NCBI GenBank assembly: GCA_024516155.1
Contig: JAJJXM010000027.1
Location: 62,001 to 126,000, forward strand
Length of the DNA: 64,000 nt
Reading direction: 5' to 3'
Source: Pyronema omphalodes
Taxonomy: Eukaryota > Ascomycota > Pezizomycetes > Pezizales > Pyronemataceae
Shown one piece after another: positions 36,465-47,023 of this stretch (position 1 is the first letter of the stretch; each line of letters starts with the position of its first letter). The position numbers and the translations under genes were made by a program. A model generated the notes under the pieces. The model was not told where the DNA came from. It searched no databases and saw only the letters and a list, made by a program, of their open reading frames with translations.

Positions 36465-37241
36465 TAAAATATAACAATGTTCATAATCAAATATAGTCGA
36501 AGTTGAAGGAAGTTGGACGGAGATATTTACATGGGTCGAATATGGTTCATGAGAACTATGTACATATACATTTATCTATTTATTTATTGAATCATACGCT
36601 GACTGAGGCCTAAAATTCCCATGCAGGAAAAAAATAACAAAATACCCGATGCAATACCCGTCAAGGTCATCGTGAAATTAACCACCTTATGAGCCCCCCC
36701 ACCCCCCCCCCCCCCCCCGGGATCTCCTTTACCCCTGATATCCACCTGATTGCGATCAAAACAAAGGAAACAAACATCAAAAAAAGAGAAAACAAAAATG
36801 TAACACCGAGAAAAACAAACAATAGTGAAATAAATCACCAAGAACAAACACCTTCGTTTAGATCTGAATCCAAGTGGTAGTGTTACTTTTATGGTATCCT
36901 TAGTGTCAATGTTCGTCGTATAAAAGAAAAGAAAAGAAAAGAAAAAGAAAAAGAAAAGGAAAGCCTCAACTGAATCTCGTGTAAGGAGCGTATGAGAGTA
37001 GGTATTACATAGAGTGGCAACAACAAATTATTACAGAAAGCAGTAACAAAGTAAACAAACAACAATACTGTATGTGCAGTATCCGCCTCATTGATCTTCG
37101 AAAATAACTCCCCTATATGCAAAACCAGAACAGAACCAAAAAAACAAATCCCATATTACTCCATGCCCAAATGCAATTCTATTCAATCCATGCAAACTCC
37201 GAGAACATTAACTTCATGATCCTAGCCGTGCGGAACTAAGA
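36465..37241. other. 3' flank of Hsp20 B
   Basis: AT-rich with a C run at 36698-36718 and an AAAAG repeat near 36925-36960. Parts (AGTAACAAAGTAAACAA, CCATATTACTCCATGCCCAAATGC) recur downstream of Hsp20 E near 63418 and 63500, showing that the duplication included 3' flanks. Confidence 0.6.
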
Positions 37242-37859
37242 TTAATGAATCTCAATCTTGCGCCCATTCTTCTTCTCCATCTTCGGCACCACAATCTTAA
37301 GGATTCCATGCTCAAGACTAGCCTTCACCTGGTCAATATCCACATGACCAGGGAAGCTGAAACTCCGAGAGAACTCTCCAACCGATCTCTCGGAGACCCA
37401 ATACTTTGGTCCTTTAGGCTTTTCCTTATTCTTCTCGACATTCTTTTCCAACTTCTCGGACTTATCAACCTCCTGTCCTTCAGCGGGTTTATCTCCTTCA
37501 ATCTTCTTTTGCTCTTCAGCCGACTCGATCAAGTTTCCCTGTCCATCCTTCACGCCCTTATACTCCCGCTCAATCTTTCCGGAAATGAGAATAGTTTTAT
37601 CATCCGTGAACTCAATGTTGATGTTCTTCTTATCGGATAGTCCGGGGAATTCTCCTTCGAGGACGTATTCACGCTCGGTTTCGTGGACATCGAAGGTTGG
37701 CGAGAAAGCACGGCGGTGGGTGGAGGAGGTAGATGTCGAGGAGCTGGTAGATGAAGTGGCTCTGTCAAGCTCGTCGAACACGCGGAGGATGTCGGTAGGG
37801 AAAGCGGTGTAGTGCGTGTTGGTTTCGGCGGGGTAGTGGAAGCGAGGGAAGAACGGCAT
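37242..37859 (-). CDS. Small heat-shock protein (Hsp20), copy B
   Basis: Same family as copy A: 205 residues, intronless, start MPFFPRFHYPAE. An open extension to 38171 is not conserved. The N-terminal arm has a Ser/Thr-rich stretch after DELDRATSS absent from A, C and D. The alpha-crystallin halves are FSPTFDVHETEREYVLEGEFPG/SDKKNINIEFTDDKTILISGK and KYWVSERSVGEFSRSFSFPGHV/LEHGILKIVVPKMEKK. The charged insertion between them is longer (EEQKKIEGDKPAEGQEVDKSE...). The C-terminal tail is KIEIH. The upstream region has GATAAATAC (38041-38049) and a GAACCTTC heat-shock half-site pair at 38179-38186. It is closest in sequence to the broken copy E at 63.6 kb. Confidence 0.95.
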   Translation of the reverse strand: MPFFPRFHYPAETNTHYTAFPTDILRVFDELDRATSSTSSSTSTSSTHRRAFSPTFDVHETEREYVLEGEFPGLSDKKNINIEFTDDKTILISGKIEREYKGVKDGQGNLIESAEEQKKIEGDKPAEGQEVDKSEKLEKNVEKNKEKPKGPKYWVSERSVGEFSRSFSFPGHVDIDQVKASLEHGILKIVVPKMEKKNGRKIEIH

Positions 37860-38846
37860 TGTGATTTGTTGATTTAGAGGTCGAGTGATTGGTCGTGAAA
37901 TAGTGCGAGGAGATAGTGCGATATTGAGATAGTGCGAAGTTTTGTGGAGGCGCTGTAGTGAAGTTGTTTTGAGCGTATGAGATGTTTGGAGCGATGTTTC
38001 TGAAAATCTGATGATGATGGTACGGCGAGAAACATCGTGGGTATTTATCTTTGTTGTCAGTGAAGGAAACTGGTAGGCAACAGTGCGGTTGCGTGGATGC
38101 CAAGACTCGTGTTCGCTGGGATGTTCTAGGATGTTCGAGTGATATCGCGACGCACCCGTGTCGATCGTCAAAACTCCAGAACCTTCGAGTGGTATCGCAA
38201 TTCACACATATCGATCGTCAGCACCCCTGACCTTTTCAGTGAGGTTGCCATAATCACATCCTATGGCTGGTGCCCGGAAGATGAGTTCAGTAACTTCGGT
38301 TTCACGCGTGGCATCACTACTAGGCGCCCGTGCGATATTACTCGTTTTGATCTTCATCGGGCATGCGTCAGACGTCCGTAACGCTTACCATATTTTGAAT
38401 AAGTATCATTAACTAATATCAATGAAGTACTTCACGTAAACATCATGACTATTCACTTGCCATCTATTTCCAGACTCACTGCTTTCATTCAGTCCCGCTT
38501 CTACAATCCCAGCGTTGTGAAGAAGAGAAGATATTCATTCATTAATGCGTTCATTTTTTGGAAAATATTCAACGTTCGAGATCACCATCAAAACTAAAAT
38601 CAAGTGAGAGATAATTGGAGTGAGAGATGTTTAGAGTGAAATGTATCCGGCCGGTGAGTATGTCAATGACTTGCTATTCATTCGGTGTTTGATAACAGAG
38701 CTTGGATGCAGCGCTGCTAACGTTATTCCTCTACCACCATGTAATTCATATCTTACTATCGTGAATAGTGAGCCGTCATAACATGTGAAGATGATTTCAG
38801 GCTTTCCGTTTTTTTTTTTCTTTTGATTTCTTAGTGTTTTTTTCTA

Positions 38847-39340
38847 CGGAAATTATGCAGGATGCCCCCCCCAAAAAGGCGAAATTTGTAATATACCCCC
38901 GTCTATGCAGGATGCCCCTCGCTTAGGTAGAGCACACCCGCCCATATTGAATACAGCGCCTACAGCGCCGGGCTACAGATTTTTCACGTGTGTTTTTTTT
39001 CCTCTTCGCTTGCAGGTGAAGATTTTGATTCCACTTCTCGATATTATCGTCAACAACAACAACAATGGAGCGCACCAATTCGCTGACAACCAGCATCGAT
39101 CCTGACGCCGCTGACCCGATCTCTCGACATGCACTACACCTTGGAGATGATTTTCCTATGTTTCACGGATTTAAATTGGCTATCCACAGGTGGGCTGTAG
39201 ACACACGGTTTGACATTCGCTTTGCAAAGTCAGATCGTAAGCGCAGGCGGGTGTTGTCAACCTAAGCGGGGGGCATATTGCATAGACGGGGGTATCTTGC
39301 AAATTTCGCATTTTCCGGGGGGCATCCTGCATAATTTCCG
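38847..39340 (+). mobile_element. Mutator-like MITE, copy 2, with 9-bp target duplication
   Basis: 494 bp. The outer 24 bases are perfect inverted repeats (starting CGGAAATTATGCAGGATG), and the inverted similarity goes on for about 100 bp (GCGAAATTTGYAAKATACCC, GTCTATGCA, CGCTTAGGT, ACACCCGCC). Flanked by TTTTTTCTA on both sides (38838-38846 and 39341-39349). Long inverted repeats with a 9-bp duplication are the hallmark of the Mutator superfamily. It encloses a 66-codon ORF (39065-39265) containing FHGFKLAIHRWAVDTRFDIRFAKSD, similar to the N-terminal part of Mutator-type transposases, with no catalytic domain. Arm B has the corresponding site without the element at about 54680-54692. Confidence 0.85.
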
Positions 39341-39921
39341 TTTTTTCTATCATGATATGGATAGCCATCCGCAGTCTGAGTCACGCCCCAACAATGTAAC
39401 GTCTATTCCGATTATGAAACAGCACGGCTCATGGAAGCGCAGCGGATGCGGATTGATGGGTGCGTGAATATGAATTCCTTCATCCTTAAGTTCCTCTATA
39501 CGGAAGCCGTACTGGATTATTTGCTCAACTTTTCCGTGTAAAGGGCTTACACACCGGTTTTCTGACAGTATGTATTTTATCACAGTGCGTACAATGTATG
39601 CATAAATGACTCATCAAAGTTAAACTGGAATATCTTCATACCGATTTCCTAGTAGTATGCATTTTACTCCCGGATGTAGGAATGATCCATCACTCGGCAT
39701 CCGAATTCCTCTGGAATATTTTCATTCCGGCTTCCTGCCAGTGAGTATTTTCCTGTACGTAGAAATTACTGAGAATATTTCAAGCGCCAGCCGTCCAAGA
39801 ACCCGACGAGCAGGTATCATGTAGGCAGTGTGCAGTCGACAGGGTATATAGGACTGAATCCCTGCCCAAAAATAATCCTCACCGTTCCCCCCACCATCAG
39901 TGCCTTATGTCCCAACAATGC

Positions 39922-41865
39922 CAATACACTCTACGGAGTATCCCCTAGGGAACCTGGGAGAAGCCCAGCCTGAAATGTCTGGTTAAAGCCCGAGGAGATG
40001 CAAAGCTATTTTGTCATGTCCCTTTCTATCAGCAAATAAAACCTATAATAGATCTATTAAATCCACCTCTTGCTCTCTTATCAGCAAATAAAACTTCTAG
40101 TAATTTTATATTCAACTCCACATCTTCCTCTCCGACATATGCCATTCGCTTTGTGTACTTTGTGACTGTCCCTTGCAATACACTCTACGGAGTATCCCCT
40201 AGGGAATCGGGGAGAAGCCCAGCCTGAAATGTCTGGTTAAAGCCCGAACAGAGACGGAGCTATATGGTCATGTCCCTTTCTATCAGTGAATAAAACTTCT
40301 AATGAATGTTTTTAAACCCCTCCCCTCCTCTCTGATCAGCAAATAAAACTTGTAGTAAACTTTTCCTTAAATCCATCTCTTCCTCTCCATCATGTGCAAT
40401 CTGCTTTGTGCCATGTGTGACTGTCCATTACAATACGCTCCAAGGAGCATCCCTTAGGGAATCGGGGAGAAGCCCAGCCTGAAATGTCCGGTTAAAGCCC
40501 GAACAGAGACAGAGCTATATCGTCATGTCCCTTTCTATCTGCAAATCAAACTTCTGGTAAATTTCTAGTTAACTCCGCGTCTTCCTCTCTGACATTTGCC
40601 GTTCGCTTTGTGACTTTTGTCAGTGTCCCTTACAATACGCTCCAAGGAGCATCCCTTAGGGAACCTGGGAGAAGCCCAGCCTGAAATGTCTGGTTAAAGC
40701 CCGAACAGAGACAGAGCTATATTGCCATGTCCCTTTCTATCAGCAAATAAATCTTCGAATGAAATCTGTTCACTCCACCTCCTCCTCTCTCATGAGAAAT
40801 AAATCTTATCATAAATCTTTTCAACTCCACCGTCTCGTCTCCATCCTGTGCCGTTCGCTTTGTGATTATTGTGACTGTCTCTTACAATACGCTCCAAGGA
40901 GCATCCCTTAGGGAACCGGGGAGAAGCCCAGCCTGAAATGTCTGGTTAAAGCCCGAACAGAGACAGAGCTATATCGTCATGTCCCTTTCTATCAGTGAAG
41001 AAAACTTCTAATGAAATCATTTACTCTCCATGCAGTGCCGTTCGCTTTGTGTCTTTGGTGATTAACCTTTACAATACGCTCTAAGGAGTATCCCCTAGGG
41101 AATTTGGGAGAAGCCCAGCCTGAAATGTCTGGTTAAAGCCCGAAGAGATGCAGAGCTATATCGTCATGTCCCTTTCTATCAGCAAACAAAACTTCTAGTA
41201 AATTTCTAGTTAACTCCGCGTCTTCCTCTCCATCCTGTGCCGTTCGCTTTGTGACTTTTGTGATTGACCCTCACAATACACTCTACGGAGTATCCCCTAG
41301 GGAATCGGGGAGAAGCCCAGCCTGAAATGTCTGGTTAAAGCCCGAAGAGATGCAGAGCTATATCGTCATGTCCCTTTCTATCAGCAAACAAAACTTTTAG
41401 TAAATCTTTTCAAATCCACCTCTTCCTCTCTGACATGTGCCGTTCGCTTTTTGACTTTTGTGATTGTCCCTTACAATACGCTCCAAGGAGCATCCCTTAG
41501 GGAATCTGGGAGAAGCCCAGCCTGAAATGTCTGGTTAAAGCCCGAGGAGATGCGAAGCTATATCGTCATGTCCCTTTCTATCAGCAAACAAAACTTTTAG
41601 TAAGTTTCTAGATAACTCCGCGTCTTCCTCTCTGACATGTGCCGTTCGCTTTGTGCCATTTGTGATTGTCCCTTACAATACGCTCCAAGGAGTATCCCTC
41701 AGGGAATTTGGGAGAAGCCCAGCCTGAAATGTCTGGTTAAAGCCCGAGGAGATACAAAGCTATATCGTCATGTCCCTTTCTATCACCAAATAAAACTTTT
41801 CAACTCCCCCCTTCCCCTCCATCCTGTGCCGTCCGCTTATTGCCTTTTGTGTTGTGGAGTCTCAG
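39922..41865 (+). repeat. Satellite array, nine units of about 200-255 bp
   Basis: Units begin CAATACRCTCYAMGGAGYATCCC at 39922, 40176, 40431, 40633, 40885, 41072, 41274, 41474 and 41676, so spacings are 187-255 bp, mostly near 202. Each unit carries the core GGAGAAGCCCAGCCTGAAAT, then TGGTTAAAGCCCGA, CATGTCCCTTTCTATCA, and a variable segment ending GTGCCGTTCGCTTTGTG. Longer units contain an extra AGCAAATAAAACTT segment. No protein-coding potential. Confidence 0.93.
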
Positions 41866-42515
41866 ACTTGGAAGAATCTGGGTACACCTTGTCAGATCTG
41901 GGTGTACTTCATTATATTTCCTAACTCTCTCGATAATAGGCGTGACTTGCTAAGAAGTTCCGGGCAGGTCGGTTTCGTGTAAACGTTCAGAATTCAAATC
42001 ACGCAAAATTCTGCTGACTGAAAATGGACCGACATTAGTTGCTAAAACCCGATAAAGGACAATGTATCCCGAATTTACGGTCACCACATGAGTCACGTGA
42101 GATTTAATGTAGAGGTGGTGGCCGAGCGCAGCTACATAGTACGAGTAACAAGCGCAGCAAACACGCGCAATAGCCATGACCTGTGATAACCGATGACCCA
42201 CCAACCATACGGCAGCCATGATCATGCTTTCGGCAATGTGAAACAAAAATCCGGCTGTGAATCTCATGTTTAGAAGCTGCAAGATCAATGTGGAATATTC
42301 TCATAACAGTCCGACAGCTTTCCGCAGTGCTGTTTCTTGCAATAGAATGCGAAAAACCGGATCTGGAAGCGGATAGAAGCTTCAGGAGTATTGAAGATCC
42401 CATTCGTATCGTCACACAACATCCCACATCATCTTACAACATCGCACAACATCTCACAGGTTGGTTTGTGTTACTGGTGTTGCTGGTGTTGCGTGGACTC
42501 TCGTCTCATCGATGT

Positions 42516-42523
42516 TTCGCGAA
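42516..42523. promoter_or_regulatory. Heat-shock element upstream of Hsp20 C
   Basis: TTCGCGAA, two inverted Hsf1 half-sites about 350 bp before the start. The same site is kept in arm B at 52097-52104. The TATA-like CATAAATAC is at 42645-42653. Confidence 0.55.
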
Positions 42524-42867
42524 TCTGGGGCGAAGGTAGTCGAACCCTCTAGAAACCCCTACCCTAGAGTCTTGGCACTGGCCAACAGCAAGCGACGAGT
42601 GATATCACGAGTTTCTAACGACTCTGTAACCCCAGCATCGCAAACATAAATACCCCCATTCTTTCTCAACATCAGAGAACTATCAGTTCAGACTCCAAGT
42701 CACATCGGCATACACATACGAATAATCTCGCGCTCTACACTTCGCAACTACTCTACAACAACATTCGATCTTCGATCACAAAACATCACTTTACTATCGA
42801 CACCAAAAACCAGACAACAAAACACAAAAACACCAAACAACCGAATAGAACAAAACCAAAAACCACA

Positions 42868-43440
42868 ATGTTGTTCTACCCGCGTTTCCAGTACCCAGTC
42901 GAGTCCACCATGTCCTTCCCCACCGACATCCTGCAACTCCTAGGCGACACCAACAACCGGCCCACAACCCGCAGCGCCTTCTCTCCCAACTTCGACGTCC
43001 ACGAAACCAAGGACTCCTATGTCCTAGAAGGCGAATTTCCCGGTGTCTCCGACAAGAAGAATATCTCCATCGAGTTTACGGATGACAAGACGTTGGTAGT
43101 CCAAGGACGGGTTGAGAAGAGTTTGGAGGGATGGAGAGACGAGAAGGGGAAGGTGAAGGAGATTGAATCTGGCTCTGAGGAGCAGAAGAAGATCGAGGGC
43201 AGTGCTGATCAGAAGGCGGAGGGAAAGAAGGAGACGGAGAAAAAGAAGGAGAAGGAGAAGGAAAAGGCTGGGCCGAAGGTTTGGATTTCGGAGAGGTCAA
43301 CGGGAGAGTTCTCCAGGAGCTTTAGGTTCCCGTCGGATATTGATGTGGAGCGGGTTAAGGCTAGTCTTGAGCATGGTATCTTGAAGGTGGTGGTGCCGAA
43401 GATGGAGAAGAGGGGAACTAAGAAGATTCAGATTTCTTAA
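42868..43440 (+). CDS. Small heat-shock protein (Hsp20), copy C
   Basis: 190 residues, intronless. Starts MLFYPRFQYPVESTMSFPTD, a shorter arm than copies A and B. Alpha-crystallin domain: FSPNFDVHETKDSYVLEGEFPG and SDKKNISIEFTDDKTLVVQGR, a long Lys/Glu insertion (about residues 90-135, KKETEKKKEKEKEK), then KVWISERSTGEFSRSFRFPSDI and LEHGILKVVVPK, with C-terminal tail KIQIS. The protein is identical to copy D on the other arm, while the two coding sequences differ at 15 of 573 positions, all third-codon and silent. Confidence 0.96.
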   Translation: MLFYPRFQYPVESTMSFPTDILQLLGDTNNRPTTRSAFSPNFDVHETKDSYVLEGEFPGVSDKKNISIEFTDDKTLVVQGRVEKSLEGWRDEKGKVKEIESGSEEQKKIEGSADQKAEGKKETEKKKEKEKEKAGPKVWISERSTGEFSRSFRFPSDIDVERVKASLEHGILKVVVPKMEKRGTKKIQIS

Positions 43441-44107
43441 AGGAATTGTATCTGGATGCCTTTGTATTTTGGGAGAGTTGCATTTTGAGGCGTTGCATTG
43501 GATGGAGTTTGGTTTGATTTTGGTTTAATATGTGGGAGATGAGATGAAGTTTAATAGGCTGGATCTATTATCTGTCATTACATTTCGTCGTTCCTTTTAT
43601 GTAATGTGTTTTCACTGTATTGTAACGTCTCAGGATAGATGAGAATACATTCATTACGCTCCCTATAAACAAACAAGACTTGATGCTTCAAATTACCTAA
43701 ACAAATGAGTTTCGCGAAAACATCAAGCCGATAATCCCATTGCCCGCATAAGGCCCAATCCCAAGTTGTATTAGATAATCGAGTTTGGTTTGATCTTTTG
43801 TTAACATGTGGGAGATGAAATTGAGTTGAGTAGGCTTTATCAATTGTGTAGTATCATCTCTTGTGTTCCTTTCTTTTTGTGTAATTATTTATTTTCACGT
43901 TATTGTATGTATAATTAACGCCTCTGGATATATATTCACATTCATTACACTTCTTATAAACAAGAATTGATTCATCAAATTACATAACTAAATAAGTATC
44001 ATTAAAACCCAATCAAATATCCCATTGCATACCAAACCTGTAAATAACTCCCCATACCCGGCCGTAAAACTCATAACTCATCATTCGTCCATAAAAATAT
44101 GAAAGGA

Positions 44108-44791
44108 TTACGACCATCCAGCAGCTTTGACACCCTCCCACCAGTTCCTCACCTCATATCTCCCCCACCACTGCTTCGCCGGTGAATTCAAAATCGCCTG
44201 TGCCTCTCCCCATACTCTGGAAGCACCTAATCCAACCGCAGTCGCAGTCGTAGCTACCGCCTGTGCTCCCTTCTCGCTGACCTTTTCCAAGGTATCGAAG
44301 ACGATTCCACGAGAGGACTGCCATGAGCGTGCGATTGAAGCTATGGATTCGTTAGCCTGCCCCTTGTTTAGTCTATCTTATCCCAGTCCATTTCCTCCCG
44401 CTTGCCGTCAGGCTCTAGCCATAACACCCAGGCCGAGCTCACGAGCAGAAAACCAGAAACACCAGCCCTACCCGAAGAAATCGAAGAAACTTTACTCACC
44501 AGCAACAGGACCCGAAGAAGCAAAGGAACTCTCCATCTGCAATACTCCAAAAACTGATGTTGCAGTCTGTCGAGGGTAGCGGTAGATATGTCTGAGAATC
44601 TGCATTGTCCGGTCTGCGAGGAGAATAAAGAAACGTTGAAGAGTGATGCTACAGTCTGTTGCGAAACCAATGATTTGGTGTAGCGCCGGGGGAGTCGAGG
44701 GAGATCTTGTGAGGGCCGCCATGAAGCTGTCTGGCGTGAAGTCCCGAGATCGAAGGTTATTGAAGACGTCGGAGATGTTGTTGAGCGACAT
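44108..44791 (-). CDS. Conserved-looking hypothetical protein, two exons
   Basis: Exons 44791-44500 and 44340-44108 join in frame (GTGAGT donor, CCATAG acceptor) to 174 residues. Start MSLNNISDVFNNLRSRDFTPD. The middle (LHQIIGFATDCSITLQRFFILLADRTMQILRHIYRYP) is helical and amphipathic. The C-terminal half has an Ala/Gly-rich helix (EKGAQAVATTATAVGLGASRVWGE) and a Trp-rich end (KQWWGRYEVRNWWEGVKAAGWS). No transmembrane helix is convincing and I do not recognise the family. Good splice signals and protein-like composition argue that it is real. It sits just inside arm A of the duplication, tail to tail with Hsp20 C, and is not itself duplicated. Confidence 0.6.
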
Positions 44792-45457
44792 TTTTGGAGT
44801 TCGATATTGTAATTATGAGATGGTAATTTTTTGTGTTGAAAGATTGGTTAAGGATGGGGCTTTGGCTTTTACCGACCGCTCTATGAGAAAATATGGGAAT
44901 TGGTAATGACTGTGTGGCGATGATGGGGGTTTCAATTGATTGACTAAAGAAGCGAGGACAAGTGTTAAAAGACGCGAGGAGGAAGGCAAGCTGAGAGCTG
45001 AGAAATCGAGCGGCCAAAGCGTGCTCAATGCGTTGTCGACGTGGAGAAGCTTTACCGGATAGCTTTAACAGGGGATACAAAATCACTGGGCTGGTAGGGA
45101 GTCCAATCGGGGAATTCTGATCTACACGGGGTCGTGAAGATCGGAACGGGTTTTTTCGGGGCTGGGGAGTTACTCTGCTCTAGGCACGGCTTACGTCACG
45201 GTCGGGATCTTCTCTAGCCGGGAACCTGGTCGGCACCTGTTCGGGCCGGTTGCTATGCGACTGTTTCTACATACAGCGGTATCTATCTTTTTCGCGAAAT
45301 ACGCGTGTTCATTATCCCATGCCCTAATTATGACTATCCGTAAACAAATATATCTAAACAAACCCAGAAGAAGCACCTGAATCACGATATCTGTTAGCTA
45401 TGCTGCCCCTCGAAGCTGAAATCACGCGACAGTTACTTACCGAACGCCCCGTATCAT
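44792..45457. other. Gap between hypothetical gene and AP-3 sigma
   Basis: Carries the upstream flank of the minus-strand hypothetical gene and the 3' flank of the AP-3 sigma gene. Short ORFs only; nothing recognised. Confidence 0.5.
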
Positions 45458-46073
45458 CTACCGCCCTGTCCAAACCAAATCTCCGCCCATAAATCCACCC
45501 CTCCCTGCCCCAGCACCTGTGCCTCCGCCCGGTCTCATACCATGGCCTTTCTTAACCACTTTTTCGCTCTCCCTAACACACGCGACGATCTTGTTCAGAT
45601 CTGTTTCCACCACACACCCTCCTACTATCATCTCCTCAATCGTAGCATGTAGTGTCTCAAAGTTGAAGATCAGATCAAGCTCGCACACGTTCTCAAATAA
45701 CTGGTCCAAAGCTTGTACAAAGACCTGGATGAGATCTAGTAATCCCAACGGAGATTCCAGACTGTCCGAGATTACGATAAAGTAGAGTGTTGCATAGTGG
45801 CGGTAGAGAAGGGTGATAGGCTCATCGGCGTCGGAGGTATTCCAGGAGTTGGAGCCAGCGAGGAGAGGTGGGAGAGGAAGGAAGTTGCATGCTGTTGCGG
45901 GACGATTCGCGACGAGGTTGAAAATCTGTTGGAGGAGGCGTTGTTGTAGGGCTATGTCCTGGGACTGTTAGTGAGGGCGAAGCTTAGAGGGCCGGGGAAC
46001 GTGCAATTTGACTGTAGAATTTCACTAGACGAGGTTGTCCATTGTTGTTAAAGACGAGAACGGCGTTGATCAT
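45458..46073 (-). CDS. APS3: AP-3 adaptor complex small (sigma) subunit
   Basis: Small subunit of the AP-3 coat that sorts cargo from Golgi/endosomes to the vacuole. Exon 1 is 46073-46005 (MINAVLVFNNNGQPRLVKFYSQI), exon 2 is 45958-45458; 189 residues. The start is at the universal MINAVLVFN; an in-frame extension to 46202 is unlikely. Further family motifs: LYRHYATLYFIVISD, SPLGLLDLIQVFVQALDQLFENVCELDLIFNFE and EEMIVGGCVVETDLNKIVA. The C-terminal tail is Gly-rich and ends GGDLVWTGR. The intron begins GC rather than GT (46-nt GC-AG intron with branch site CACTAAC); without it the reading frame is lost. The match to AP-3 rather than AP-1/2 sigma rests on the start and the FENVCELDLIFNF block. 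Confidence 0.93.
45959..46004 (-). other. 46-nt GC-AG intron in AP-3 sigma gene
   Basis: On the coding strand it reads GCACGT at the donor, CACTAAC about ten bases before the end, and CCCAG at the acceptor. Phase 0; it joins SQI to DIALQQR exactly where other fungal homologs continue. Confidence 0.8.
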
Positions 46074-46471
46074 GATGGGTGTGGTGGTGATGACGCAGTT
46101 GTGGGAGCTTCCGGTGGTGGGGTGAGACTCGGAGCTAGGGGCTGGGGTTGGTGGGGTGATGCAGGGGAGCTGTGGCATGGTCAGAAGAGCTCTCAGCAGC
46201 AACGGATAGCTATCTACATCTACAGGTTGGAACCTGTTTGGTATTCACCGCGAAACATAGATGGGACAGACAATATTATCAGCAAAAAAACAGTTCGATT
46301 ACTATGTACACAAAACGCCATAACTCCTACCCAAGAATCAAACATTCCCCCTAATGAAACTCATGCACATGCTAACATCCGATGACACTACCCATTAATC
46401 ATCTTCCTCATAGACCTTAGTTCACAAACAATCGAATAATCAAGCGATGAACATCATCATCTTGCCGACAA

Positions 46472-47023
46472 TTAAAGTATGCATCCAAAGAAAAAACGAC
46501 GAGCAATGTAGAAAGCCATAGATATTGTCGCCGGTATCGCCTTCGCTGTTGATTTCGTAACAAAGGCTACCACCAGATAAAGAGCCACAAGGTACATTGC
46601 CACCACGATTGAAAGACATATTCGTTCAACAAAGTTAACTGTCTTTACTCTCGGTTCCTCCAACAACATATCGGCACCCTCATTTCCTCTATTGTCGTCA
46701 TCGCTTTCATTGGATTCTGGATCGCTCGGCAAATAGTAAGCACGCCGGCATATATTGGCTAATCCGTCTTCGGTTCTGGGAGGAGTCATGTCGGAGTCGA
46801 GCTTCGGGGTCGATTGTACCATAAACAAAGTGGAGCAAAATTTGGGGATGGATGTGGATGACAGTTGAAGGGGGGGAATGAGGACGTTGTCTTTATGGCT
46901 TGTGAAAGTGATTCCAGATCGATGAATCGTCTGCAGTACCTCCTTTACGTAGCTAGCGTTGTTAGCGGCTAAACCCGAGTCATGAACACTCAGATACCAA
47001 TTGCTCCTTACATCTCGTGCCAA
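46472..47023 (-). CDS. Doubtful hypothetical membrane protein
   Basis: Open frame of 183 codons; a second possible start, MVQSTPKLDSDM, lies about 70 codons in. The C-terminal third holds two hydrophobic stretches (ICLSIVVAMYLVALYLVVAFV and IPATISMAFYIARRFFF) that could span a membrane, after an acidic Asp/Asn/Glu stretch. No family recognised and no splice evidence. It shares its layout (polar N-terminus, membrane C-terminus) with the ORF at 48087 but not its sequence. Confidence 0.35.
   Translation of the reverse strand: MARDVRSNWYLSVHDSGLAANNASYVKEVLQTIHRSGITFTSHKDNVLIPPLQLSSTSIPKFCSTLFMVQSTPKLDSDMTPPRTEDGLANICRRAYYLPSDPESNESDDDNRGNEGADMLLEEPRVKTVNFVERICLSIVVAMYLVALYLVVAFVTKSTAKAIPATISMAFYIARRFFFGCIL

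Larger units (their letters stand above)
38745..44035 (+). repeat. Arm A of large inverted duplication
   Basis: Homologous in reverse orientation to 50855-54765. Order from the outside in: unique flank, Mutator-like MITE (absent from arm B), about 2 kb of approximately 200-bp satellite units, Hsp20 C promoter and gene, and a 3' flank that is itself tandemly duplicated (about 43500-43760 and 43785-44035). Matching landmarks are TCATGATATGGATARCCATCCGCAGTCT at the outside and CCCATTGCATWCCAAMCCTGTAAATAACT at the inside. Identity is high in the Hsp20 gene and clearly lower in the outer part. Boundaries are read by eye, within about 20 bp. Confidence 0.9.

Noticed and set aside
37860..38171. N-terminal extension of Hsp20 B to 309 residues
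   Set aside because: The extension is His/Thr-rich, not present in the other copies, and covers the TATA-like box; MPFFPRFHYP is the conserved start.
39922..41865. Regular array considered as CRISPR-like
   Set aside because: Units are about 200 bp with long conserved cores, not short repeats with unique spacers, and the genome is eukaryotic.
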